From JAUXFS01 sp963772635 (lineage in GTDB: Bacteria > Pseudomonadota > Alphaproteobacteria > Rhodospirillales > Defluviicoccaceae): a DNA stretch of 64,000 nucleotides. Below the pieces are notes generated by a model that saw only the letters and a program-made list of their open reading frames with translations, was not told where the DNA came from and made no database searches. Location of the stretch: assembly GCA_963772635.1 (NCBI GenBank), contig CAVYYK010000035.1, forward strand, positions 62,001-126,000, written 5' to 3'. The translations under genes and the position numbers were made by a program. Positions within the stretch are counted from its first letter, which is position 1. Every line of letters starts with the position of its first letter. Positions 36,815 to 43,978 of this stretch are shown here, piece by piece.

Positions 36815-37432
36815 GTGAAGCCGCTGACGGAACCGGCGTTCGGTCGGGCGCTGGCGGAGCTGGGGCGCTGGGACCCCGATATCGAGGCGGTCGTCGCAAC
36901 CCATGGTCCACCGCCGATGTGGGCGCGCCAGCCGGGGTTCGCGACCCTCGTGCATATCATTCTCGAGCAACAGGTTTCCCTGGCCTCGGCAAAGGCGGCG
37001 TTCGATCGCCTGCTCGCGGCGGTCGGGACACTGACGCCGGCGGCGTTGCTGGAACTGGACGCAGAGACCCTGAGGCGGATCGGCTTCAGCCGGCAGAAGA
37101 CCCGCTACTGCCGCAACGTCGCCGACGCGATCGCCGACGGCTCTCTCGACCTGGACGGGCTCGCCGGCCTCCCCGACGATCAGGCGCGCACCGCGCTCGT
37201 CGCGATCACCGGCATCGGCCGCTGGACCGCCGACATCTATCTGTTGATGGCGTTGCGCCGCCCCGACGTCTGGCCCGCCGGCGACCTCGCCCTCGCCATC
37301 GCCGCCCAGCGGGTCAAGCGCCTCGCCTCCCGCCCGTCGACGCCCGAACTGGAGGCCCTCGGCGAACCCTGGAAACCCTGGCGCGCCGTAGCCGCCCGCG
37401 TCCTCTGGCACCACTACCTGAGCGGGGGGTAA
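36815..37432 (+). CDS. DNA-3-methyladenine glycosylase, AlkA-like (HhH-GPD)
   Basis: A 205-residue base-excision repair glycosylase. It shows FATLVHIILEQQVSLASAKA, typical of the AlkA branch, the helix-hairpin-helix LVAITGIGRWTADIYLLMAL, and the catalytic aspartate in WPAGDLALA. It lacks the N-terminal domain of full AlkA, as usual for the short form. Start GTG 36815 gives a normal length. It follows the small DUF genes and precedes an orphan ribbon-helix-helix gene. Confidence 0.88.
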   Translation: MKPLTEPAFGRALAELGRWDPDIEAVVATHGPPPMWARQPGFATLVHIILEQQVSLASAKAAFDRLLAAVGTLTPAALLELDAETLRRIGFSRQKTRYCRNVADAIADGSLDLDGLAGLPDDQARTALVAITGIGRWTADIYLLMALRRPDVWPAGDLALAIAAQRVKRLASRPSTPELEALGEPWKPWRAVAARVLWHHYLSGG

Positions 37433-37463
37433 TGCTATATTTGGCGTGAGGAGGTGCCCACAC

Positions 37464-37697
37464 ATGAGCAAGATGTCCAAACGATCGACGGTGTATTTCG
37501 AGCCCGAACTCCATCAGGCGCTTCGGATCAAGGCGGCGTCCACCCACCGGTCGCTGTCCGAGGTCGTCAACGACGCCGTTCGACTGGCCCTGCGCGAGGA
37601 TCAGGAGGATCTTCAGGCCTTCGAGGACAGAGCCGGCGAGGCGACCATGAGCTACGAAGACCTGCTCGACGAACTGAAACGGCATCGCAAGATCTGA
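37464..37697 (+). CDS. Ribbon-helix-helix (CopG-type) DNA-binding protein
   Basis: A 77-residue protein with an N-terminal RHH fold: a basic strand SKRSTVYFEPELHQALRIKA, a turn and a second helix HRSLSEVVNDAVRLALRE, then an acidic tail typical of antitoxins. GAGGAGG lies eight bases before the ATG. Such proteins are usually followed by a RelE/ParE-type toxin, but the next gene is hemN on the opposite strand, so this one is solitary. It is either an orphan antitoxin or a stand-alone repressor. Confidence 0.8.
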   Translation: MSKMSKRSTVYFEPELHQALRIKAASTHRSLSEVVNDAVRLALREDQEDLQAFEDRAGEATMSYEDLLDELKRHRKI

Positions 37698-37712
37698 GTG
37701 TGCCGGTGCCGT

Positions 37713-39062
37713 TCACACGGCGCGTGAATGTCGTTTTCCACCCTGTTGTAAATACGCGTCGAACGCCGCGGCGACGAGGCGGACGAAGGGGCGGCCGGGG
37801 GCGGTGACGGTGACGCGGGGGCCGTCGAGGGCGACGAGGCCGTCGGCGGCGAGGGGGGCCAGTTGGTCGAAGGCGTCGGCGAACACCGACGCGTCGGTTG
37901 CGTGGCGGCGGGCGACGGCGGCGACGTCGACGGCGAGGTCGCACATCAGCCGTTCGATGATCTCGCCGCGCAGGCGGTCGTCGGCGGTGAGTTCGATGCC
38001 GCGGGCGATCGGCAGCCGGCCGGCTTCGATCGCCTCGCGGTAGTCCTTGAGCGGCGAGGTGTTCTGCACGTAGCCCTGGGGCAGGCTGCCGATCGCCGAG
38101 GCGCCGAAGCCGAGCAGCACCGCCGCCTCGTCGGTGGTGTAGCCCTGGAAGTTGCGGTGCAGCTTGCCGCTCTCCAGGGCCGTCGCCAGGCTGTCGTCGG
38201 GGGCGGCGAAGTGGTCGAGGCCGACCGGACGATACCCCAGCGCTTCCAGCCGTTCGGAGGCGGCGGCGAACTGCCGCCAGCGTTCGCGGGCGCCCGGCAG
38301 CGCCGCCTCGTCGATCAGCTTCTGGTGGCTCTTCATCCACGGCACGTGGGCGTAGCCGAACAGCGCCACCCTTGCGGGGCGCAGCCGCACCGCGTTCTCG
38401 ACCATGTCGACGACGCGGCGTTCGGTCTGGTGGGGCAGGCCGTACATCAGATCGAGGTTGATGTCGCCGATGCCGTGGCGGCGCAGCCAGCCGCAGACCC
38501 GCTCGACCACCTCGAACGGCTGGATGCGGTTGATCGCCGCCTGGACGTCGGGGTGGAAGTCCTGGACGCCGATCGAGGCGCGGTTGACGCCGGCGGCGGC
38601 CAGCGCCGCGACGTAGGCCTCGGTGGCGTCGCGGGGGTCGAGCTCGACGGCGATCTCGGCGTCGGCGGCGACATCGAAACGCTCGCGCAGGCGGCCGACC
38701 AGGGCGAGCCAGTCGTCGCCGGTCAGCATCGTCGGGCTGCCGCCGCCCCAATGCAGGTGACGGGCGGCCGACCGTCCCGGCAGCGCGTCGGCGACCAGAT
38801 CGATTTCCTGATGCAGGACATCAAGATATTGCTTTATCGGCTCGTAACGATTGACGATTTTCGTGTAGCAACCGCAGAACCAGCACATCGAGTCGCAGAA
38901 CGGGATGTGGAAGTACAGCGACAGCGGCTGCGCCGCATCGAGGGCGCCGAGCCAGCGCCGATACGCCGGCTCGTCGACCGCGCCGGTGAAGTGGGGCGCC
39001 GTCGGGTAGCTGGTGTAGCGCGGGACCCGCAGGTCGTACTTCTCGGAGAGATCGACCGTCAT
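37713..39062 (-). CDS. hemN: HemN, oxygen-independent coproporphyrinogen III oxidase
   Basis: Radical SAM enzyme decarboxylating coproporphyrinogen III in heme synthesis under low oxygen. The 449-residue product starts MTVDLSEKYDLRVPRYTSYP. The cluster motif is FHIPFCDSMCWFCGC (CX3CX2C plus the extra cysteine of true HemN). HWGGGSPTML, RASIGVQDFHPDVQAAINRI and NLDLMYGLPHQT follow. The ATG overlaps the stop of the phosphoesterase gene. The frame is intact. Confidence 0.94.
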   Translation of the reverse strand: MTVDLSEKYDLRVPRYTSYPTAPHFTGAVDEPAYRRWLGALDAAQPLSLYFHIPFCDSMCWFCGCYTKIVNRYEPIKQYLDVLHQEIDLVADALPGRSAARHLHWGGGSPTMLTGDDWLALVGRLRERFDVAADAEIAVELDPRDATEAYVAALAAAGVNRASIGVQDFHPDVQAAINRIQPFEVVERVCGWLRRHGIGDINLDLMYGLPHQTERRVVDMVENAVRLRPARVALFGYAHVPWMKSHQKLIDEAALPGARERWRQFAAASERLEALGYRPVGLDHFAAPDDSLATALESGKLHRNFQGYTTDEAAVLLGFGASAIGSLPQGYVQNTSPLKDYREAIEAGRLPIARGIELTADDRLRGEIIERLMCDLAVDVAAVARRHATDASVFADAFDQLAPLAADGLVALDGPRVTVTAPGRPFVRLVAAAFDAYLQQGGKRHSRAV

Positions 39063-39879
39063 CGATTTCTCAGCTCGTCCGGGTGAAAGCGGTGGCGTGG
39101 GCCGTAGCCGCCGATCAGGCTGGTGTAGCCGACCGGGTCGGCGCCTGTCGCGCCACAGGTAGAGCGAGACCGCCGGCGGTTCGAGCACGCACGCCGACGG
39201 CGCGCCCTCGCGCAGCTCCAGCGCCATCTGGAAGACGACGCTGGGCGCCACCGCGGCGGCGGTTCCGGCCCAGCGGGTGTGGATCGCCCGGTGGATGTGG
39301 CCGCAGACCACCTGGCGTACCTGGGGATGGCCGCGCACGACCCGCTCCAGCCGGTCGGCGCCGTCGAAGGCGGGATCGTCCATGAAGCCGATGCCGGTGA
39401 CGAACGGCGGATGGTGCATGAACACCAGGGTCGGCCGGTCGGGCTGCTCGGCCAGCCGGTCGTCGAGCCAACGCGTGCGCGCCTCGCACATCCGCCCGCC
39501 GACTTCGCCGGGGATCACCGTGTCGAGGCCGATCAGCCGGACCGGAAACGTCTCCACCGCGTAGTGCAGGAATTCGCCTTCCGCCGGCAGATGCGCCGTT
39601 GTCGGCGAAGGCGCCGCGCAAGCCGTCGCGGTCGTCGTGGTTGCCGGGGATGACGTAGACCGGCATCTCCAGCCGGTCGAACGCGCGCCGCAGCGCGGCG
39701 AAGTCCTCGGGCCGTCCCTCGTCGACCAGGTCGCCGGTGGCCAGCACCACGTCCGGCCGCGGCGCCAGCCCGTTGACGTGCTCGACGCAGGCGTTCAGCG
39801 CCGCCACCGTGTCGACGCCGCCGATGAGCGGCGACCCGTCGGCGCGGAGGTGGAGATCGGAGATCTGGGCGATGAGCAT
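39059..39879 (-). CDS. Metallophosphoesterase, CpdA-like cyclic nucleotide phosphodiesterase (two frame breaks)
   Basis: Two-metal phosphoesterase of the 3',5'-cAMP phosphodiesterase CpdA family. Metal-binding motifs are visible in order: ISDLHLRADG, LATGDLVDEG, IPGNHDDRDG, VFMHHPPF and VVCGHIHRAIHTRWAG. The frame breaks near 39597 (DNG must join AHLPAEGEFLHYAVETF) and again near 39150 (SLYLWRD must join GADPVGYTSLIGGYGPRHRF). Each is explained by one extra base, which restores 272 residues. The gene is in an operon with the FAH-family gene upstream and hemN downstream. Confidence 0.82.
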
Positions 39880-39907
39880 CGCGTGGCGCCCGCGGCGGCG
39901 ATCCGGA

Positions 39908-40762
39908 TCAGGGCTCGGCCGCGTAGGCGACGACCTTCTGACGCTGTTGGCCGAGACCCTCGACGCCGAGCTCGAGGACGTCGCCCGGCTTGAGGAACTC
40001 GGGCGGGTTGCAGCCGAGACCGACCCCGGCGGGGGTGCCGGTGGCGATGACGTCGCCGGGCAGCAGGGTCATGAAGTGGCTGATGTGGCTGACCAGATGG
40101 GCGACGCCGAAGATCATCTGTCCGGTGTTGCCGGTCTGGCGGCGCTTTCCGTTGAGGTTCAGCCACAGGTCCAGGTCCTGGGGGTTCTCGACCTCGTCCT
40201 TGGTGACCAGCCACGGCCCGATCGGGGCGAAGGTGTCGGCGCTCTTGCCCTTGACGAACTGGCCGCCGCGATCCTTCTGGAACGACCGTTCGGAGACGTC
40301 GTTGATCACCGCGTAGCCGGCGACGTAGTCGAGCGCGCGATCCTCGTCGACGTACTGGGCCTTGCTGCCGATGATCACCGCCAGCTCCACCTCCCAGTCG
40401 GTCTTCTCCGATCCCATCGGGATCATCACCGGGTCGTTGGGGCCGTTGAGCGCGGTGATCGCCTTGGAGAACAGCATCGGCTCCGAGCGGGGCTTGCCGC
40501 CGGTCTCCTCGGCGTGTTCCCGGTAGTTGAGGCCGATGGCGAGGATCTTGCCGATGCCCGCCACCGGGACGCCCAGCCGCGGCGCGCCCTCGACCGCCGG
40601 CAGCTCCTGGGCGTTCAGCGAGGCGAGCTGGGCCAGCCGTTCGGGGCCGAGCACGTCGCCCCGCAGGTCGTTGACGTGGCCCGACAGGTCGCGAACGTGT
40701 CCCTGGTCGTCGAGCAGTCCCGGCTTCTCTTCGCCCCTGGGACCGTACCGCAATAGTTTCAT
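39908..40762 (-). CDS. Fumarylacetoacetate hydrolase family protein
   Basis: A 284-residue enzyme of the FAH superfamily, which cleaves or hydrates 2-oxo-4-enoate-type acids; the closest style is the ureidoglycolate lyase/2-keto-4-pentenoate hydratase branch. It starts MKLLRYGPRGEEKPGLLDDQ. GLNYREHAEETGG, the metal-binding acids in DWEVELAVIIG, YVAGYAVINDVSERSFQ and ATGTPAGVG are visible. AGGAGGAGA precedes the ATG at 40762; the longer frame upstream is proline-rich and not supported. Confidence 0.9.
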   Translation of the reverse strand: MKLLRYGPRGEEKPGLLDDQGHVRDLSGHVNDLRGDVLGPERLAQLASLNAQELPAVEGAPRLGVPVAGIGKILAIGLNYREHAEETGGKPRSEPMLFSKAITALNGPNDPVMIPMGSEKTDWEVELAVIIGSKAQYVDEDRALDYVAGYAVINDVSERSFQKDRGGQFVKGKSADTFAPIGPWLVTKDEVENPQDLDLWLNLNGKRRQTGNTGQMIFGVAHLVSHISHFMTLLPGDVIATGTPAGVGLGCNPPEFLKPGDVLELGVEGLGQQRQKVVAYAAEP

Positions 40763-40911
40763 CGTCTCCTCCTGAAACCGGGCGCCCTGGGCGCCGGCGC
40801 GCCGCCGGGTCGGGGCGCCTCCCGACAAAGTAGCGGGATCGCCGGTCCCGTCAATGGCGGGGTTGACGGGCGGCGGGGTCGGCGGGTGCCCCCGCGGCAA
40901 TGCCGACGACA

Positions 40912-40962
40912 TTGACTGAAAATTGTTTTAAAAAACGATTTAAATAATGTTCAACTATTTAA
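40912..40962 (+). promoter_or_regulatory. AT-rich regulatory region upstream of the TadE-like pair
   Basis: An AT-rich island in GC-rich surroundings. TTGACT (40912-40917) resembles a -35 box. A perfect inverted repeat, TTAAATA-N9-TATTTAA (40940-40946 and 40956-40962), looks like an operator. The -10 box is not clear. A similarly AT-rich stretch lies before the TadG-like gene at 51968-52090. Confidence 0.4.
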
Positions 40963-41017
40963 GTCGTTTGATCGGCAAAAAATTCCGTTGTTGAAAATAC
41001 CGAATAAGTAACGTATC

Positions 41018-41668
41018 ATGTATATGCCATTGGAGGGGCTTGTGGCAAGCGACGACGCTCTTAACAATGGTTGGGCAAAACCGATGTTGAAACTTATCCG
41101 ACGACTTCTTTGCCTGCGCCGCGACGAGAACGGGTCTCCGGGAATCGAGATGGCGTTCGCGGCGCCGGTCCTGTTTCTGCTCTGCGCCGGGACCGTCGAG
41201 TTCGGGATGATCATGTTCGTCACCGTGCTGATGGAAAGCAGTCTCCGCGACGCGGCGCGATACGGCATCACCGGTCAGGTTCCCGACGGGTTCGACCGCC
41301 AGGCCTACATCATCCAGCTCATCGGCGAGCGGACCCTCGGCCTGGTCGACATCGACGCCGCCGACATCGAGATCCTCAGCTACCCCACCTTCGACGACGT
41401 CGGCCGCGGCGAGGACTTCGTCGACGGCAACGGCAACGGCGAGTACGACGCCGGCGAGACCTTCACCGACGAGAACGGCAACGGCCTGCGGGACGAGGAC
41501 GTCGGCACCGCCGGCGCCGGCGAAAGCGGCCAGGTGGTCGTCTACCGGATCACCTACGAGTGGCCGGTGCTGACGCCGCTGGCCGGACCGCTGATCGGCC
41601 ACGACGGCAAGTTCACCATCAAGGCCAGCATCGCGGTGCGCAACGAGCCTTGGGAGACGGAAGCATGA
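41018..41668 (+). CDS. TadE-like pseudopilin/pilus-assembly protein with EF-hand-like insert
   Basis: A TadE-family protein with the typical N-terminal segment GSPGIEMAFAAPVLFLLCAG, including the conserved glutamate at the start of the membrane helix. It is involved in assembly of Tad pili or related surface structures. Unusual is a middle region with two D-x-N-x-N-G-type loops, DGNGNGEYDAGETF and DENGNGLRDED, resembling calcium-binding EF-hand or dockerin loops. The start could be ATG 41018 or the in-frame ATG at 41084, which sits closer to the conserved segment. Its stop overlaps the next start (ATGA). Confidence 0.8.
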   Translation: MYMPLEGLVASDDALNNGWAKPMLKLIRRLLCLRRDENGSPGIEMAFAAPVLFLLCAGTVEFGMIMFVTVLMESSLRDAARYGITGQVPDGFDRQAYIIQLIGERTLGLVDIDAADIEILSYPTFDDVGRGEDFVDGNGNGEYDAGETFTDENGNGLRDEDVGTAGAGESGQVVVYRITYEWPVLTPLAGPLIGHDGKFTIKASIAVRNEPWETEA

Positions 41669-42219
41669 TCACCGATCTGATGCGCCGCTTCTGGCGCAAC
41701 GACCGCGGCAACTTCCTGGTCGAGCTGGCGTTCGCGATGCCGGTGATGATGGCGCTGCTGCTCACCGGGGTCGAGTTCACCCGCTACTTGCTGATCAACC
41801 AGAAGCTGGAGCGCACCTCGGCGACCATCGCCGACCTGGTGTCCCAGTCCCACGGGATGAGCGAGGCGGAAATGGCCAGCCTGTTCAGCGCCACCGACAT
41901 GATCATGGAGCCGTTCAACCTGAGCTCGGACGGCGCCCTGGTGGTCTCGTCGATCGGCACCAACAACAGCTCGCCGGCGCGGATCAACTGGCAGCGGGCC
42001 TATGGCGGCGGCAGCGGCGGCAGCGAGTTCGGCAACCAGGGCGACGTCGCCGACCTGCCCACCGGCCTGGAGGTCCGCGAGGGCGAAAGCCTGGTCGCCG
42101 CCGAGGCGTTCTACGACTACGAGCCGCTGATCTTCCAGGACATCCTCGAGAGCAGGACCATCTACCGCTGGGCGGTGTTCCGCCCCCGCTTCTCGGCCCT
42201 CAACGAGATCACGCCGTAA
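41665..42219 (+). CDS. TadE/TadF-like pilus-assembly protein
   Basis: A 184-residue protein with the same N-terminal architecture: NDRGNFLVELAFAMPVMMAL, a single membrane helix with conserved glutamate, then an extracytoplasmic region (LINQKLERTSATIADLVSQS) common in TadE/TadF proteins. It is translationally coupled to the preceding TadE-like gene. A 12-bp perfect stem follows directly (42227-42264). No tad ATPase, secretin or prepilin peptidase is in the window. Confidence 0.82.
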   Translation: MITDLMRRFWRNDRGNFLVELAFAMPVMMALLLTGVEFTRYLLINQKLERTSATIADLVSQSHGMSEAEMASLFSATDMIMEPFNLSSDGALVVSSIGTNNSSPARINWQRAYGGGSGGSEFGNQGDVADLPTGLEVREGESLVAAEAFYDYEPLIFQDILESRTIYRWAVFRPRFSALNEITP

Positions 42220-42226
42220 CACGACA

Positions 42227-42264
42227 CCGGCCCGCCGACGAGAATGACCTCATCGGCGGGCCGG
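42227..42264 (+). terminator. 12-bp perfect hairpin after the TadF-like gene
   Basis: CCGGCCCGCCGA (42227-42238) pairs perfectly with 42253-42264 across a 14-base loop, eight bases after the stop codon. There is no T-run. The right arm runs straight into a truncated copy of the structured repeat described next, so it may belong to that element instead of being a simple terminator. Confidence 0.5.
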
Positions 42265-42413
42265 CAAGCGCCCGGACGTGCGTGCCCGGCGCCCTCGGCG
42301 GGGACGACCCCGCCGGCAAGCGCAAGTGCGCGCCCGCAGCGCAGCGAGGAAGCCAAGCGGACGGACGTCCGCGCCCGGCGCCTGAGGGAGTTCAGGCAAG
42401 CCTGAGGCTTGCC
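42253..42413 (+). repeat. Structured ~105-bp repeat, left cluster (one truncated and one full copy)
   Basis: The full copy (about 42297-42413) has a 5' hairpin GGCGGGG-ACGA-CCCCGCC, a core beginning CAAGCGCAAGTGCGCGCCCG, a middle hairpin GCGGAC-GGAC-GTCCGC, and a terminal hairpin GGCAAGCC-TGA-GGCTTGCC (42395-42413) preceded by GAGGGAGTTCA. Just before it (42253-42296) is a shortened copy that looks like an internal deletion between two CAAGCGC motifs. The same unit occurs three more times after the HEPN/MNT genes. Confidence 0.8.
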
Positions 42414-42730
42414 GGAAAAGAACAGGGACCGAGCGCATTGCGATCAGGACCAGACGGGCAACCGGCTGGCCGGGACAAATTAAAAATACAAGAGAGGGGG
42501 AAGGCGTTGAATTAGGATTGTAATTTCCTCTCCTGTTGCGGCTATCATCGGCCTTGCCACACCAACGCAACAAGGGAACAAGCGGCGAATGGCGCGTCGG
42601 CGGAAGCCAGGGAACCGGGATGCGCGGCCCGCGGCGGTGGACAGCCGCACCGCCTACGGGGACATTCCCGGCTCCTGCGAGGCGGCGTCGCCGGACGGGA
42701 TCCGCAAGCACGGTTTCGGGGGATCGGCCG

Positions 42731-43144
42731 ATGGCTGACGCCCGGCTCGACATCCGCTCGCTGGAGAAGGCCGTCGACCGCCTGCGGGAAGGGTTCGACC
42801 GCTACCAGCGGGACATCACCGACACCCAGATCCGCGACGGCCTGATCCAGCGCTTCGAGTTCACCTACGAGCTCGGCCACAAGATGCTCAAGCGCTATCT
42901 GGAAGCGACCGCCGCCAGCCCCGAGCAATACGACACCATGCCGTTCCCGGATCTGATCCGCTCCGCCAACGAACAGGGGCTGCTGCTCGGCGACTGGCCG
43001 CGCTGGCGGGCGTACCGCGAGATGCGCGCCAAGACCAGTCATACCTACGACGAGGAGGTGGCGCTGGCGGTGGTCGCCGGCATCCCCGACTTTTTGCGCG
43101 AAGCGGTCCACCTGCGCGACCAATTGCGGGCGCGGCTGGCGTGA
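42731..43144 (+). CDS. HEPN-domain toxin, HI0074/HepT-like (nucleotidyltransferase substrate-binding)
   Basis: A 137-residue all-helical protein of the HI0074 family. The HEPN active-site motif R-x4-H-x-Y is intact (R99, H104, Y106 in RAKTSHTY). In type VII toxin-antitoxin pairs this motif cleaves RNA, and the tyrosine is AMPylated by the partner. QIRDGLIQRFEFTYELGHKM and YREMRAKTSHTYDEEVAL are family-typical. ATG 42731 starts the conserved domain. It overlaps the MNT gene start and both lie between copies of the structured repeat. Confidence 0.9.
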   Translation: MADARLDIRSLEKAVDRLREGFDRYQRDITDTQIRDGLIQRFEFTYELGHKMLKRYLEATAASPEQYDTMPFPDLIRSANEQGLLLGDWPRWRAYREMRAKTSHTYDEEVALAVVAGIPDFLREAVHLRDQLRARLA

Positions 43145-43480
43145 CCGCCGAGGCGCCGCCGATCGACGTCCGCCCCGACCACTGGCGGATCGTCCGGGAC
43201 ATCCTCCGCCGCCACGTCCCCGGCGCACGAGGTCTGGGCCTTCGGCTCACGGACGAGGGGGCGGACCAAGCCCTATTCGGACCTCGACCTCGCCGTCATC
43301 GGCGACCGGCCGCTGCCGCTGGACGTGAGCGCCGCGCTGGCCGAGGCGTTCTCCGAATCCGACCTGCCGTGGAAGGTGGACGTCGTCGACTGGGCGACCA
43401 CCGGCAACTCGTTCCGCAGGATCATCGAGGAGAGCAAGGTGGTGGTCCAGAGGAGACCGGGCGCAGCGCGACCACGGTGA
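43141..43480 (+). CDS. MNT-type minimal nucleotidyltransferase antitoxin (one frame break)
   Basis: Minimal nucleotidyltransferase (MNT) partner of the HEPN toxin. The catalytic motif GS-x10-D-x-D is complete: FGSRTRGRTKPYSDLDLAVI. WKVDVVDWATTGNSFRRIIE, followed by ESKVV, closes the fold. One extra C near 43229 breaks the frame between RRHVPGA and EVWAFGS; without it the product has 112 residues. The GTG start overlaps the HEPN stop (GTGA). Known partners neutralise the toxin by AMPylating its tyrosine. Confidence 0.85.
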
Positions 43481-43499
43481 GCCTCGGGCCCTCCGGAAA

Positions 43500-43870
43500 C
43501 AGACGGGCGGGCGCATCGCGACCGAGGGAACACGGAGAGCTCACTCCGGCGGCTCGCCGGCAAGCGCAAGTGCGCGCCCGCAGCGCAGCGAGGAAGCCAA
43601 GCGCACGGACGTCCGCGCCCGGCGCTTGAGGGAACACGGAAGACTCACTCCGGCGGGATCGCCGGCAAGCGCAAGTGCGCGCCCGCAGCGCAGCGAGGAA
43701 GCCAAGCGGACGGATGTCCGCGCCCGGCGCCTGAGGGAACACGGAAGACTCACTCCGGCGGGCATCGCCGGCAAGCGCAAGTGCGCGCCCGCAGCGAAGC
43801 GAGGAAGCCAAGCGCACGGACGTGCGCGCCCGGCATTGAGGGAGTTCAGGTGAGCCCCCAGGGGCTCACC
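43500..43870 (+). repeat. Structured ~105-bp repeat, right cluster (three tandem copies plus a partial)
   Basis: Three tandem copies with cores starting at 43561, 43666 and 43772 (period 105 and 106 bp), plus a degenerate partial copy at 43500-43545. Each starts with CCGGCG-N3/4/5-CGCCGG; the loop length accounts for the one-base difference in period. The middle hairpin is GCGGAC/GTCCGC in the second copy and GCGCAC/GTGCGC in the third, a compensatory G-C to C-G change; the first copy has one mismatch there. The last copy ends in GGTGAGCCCC-CA-GGGGCTCACC (43849-43870). Confidence 0.85.
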
Positions 43871-43880
43871 GGGATAAGGG

Positions 43881-43920
43881 GAAGAGAGGGGAAGAGAGGG
43901 GAAGAGAGGGGAAGAGAGGG
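43881..43920. repeat. Decamer microsatellite GAAGAGAGGG x4
   Basis: Four perfect tandem copies of GAAGAGAGGG, directly after the structured repeats and about 60 bp after the end of the res gene on the other strand. Such an array is prone to copy-number slippage. No coding role is apparent. Confidence 0.85.
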
Positions 43921-43978
43921 GACAGACGCTCAGGCGCGCGAGGACGTCATCGCCGCGGCTCCGGCCGGAGGGATAGTG

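Noticed and set aside
43545..43870. Tandem repeats considered as a CRISPR array
   Set aside because: Units are ~105 bp and nearly identical throughout with no unique spacers, and no cas genes are in the window.
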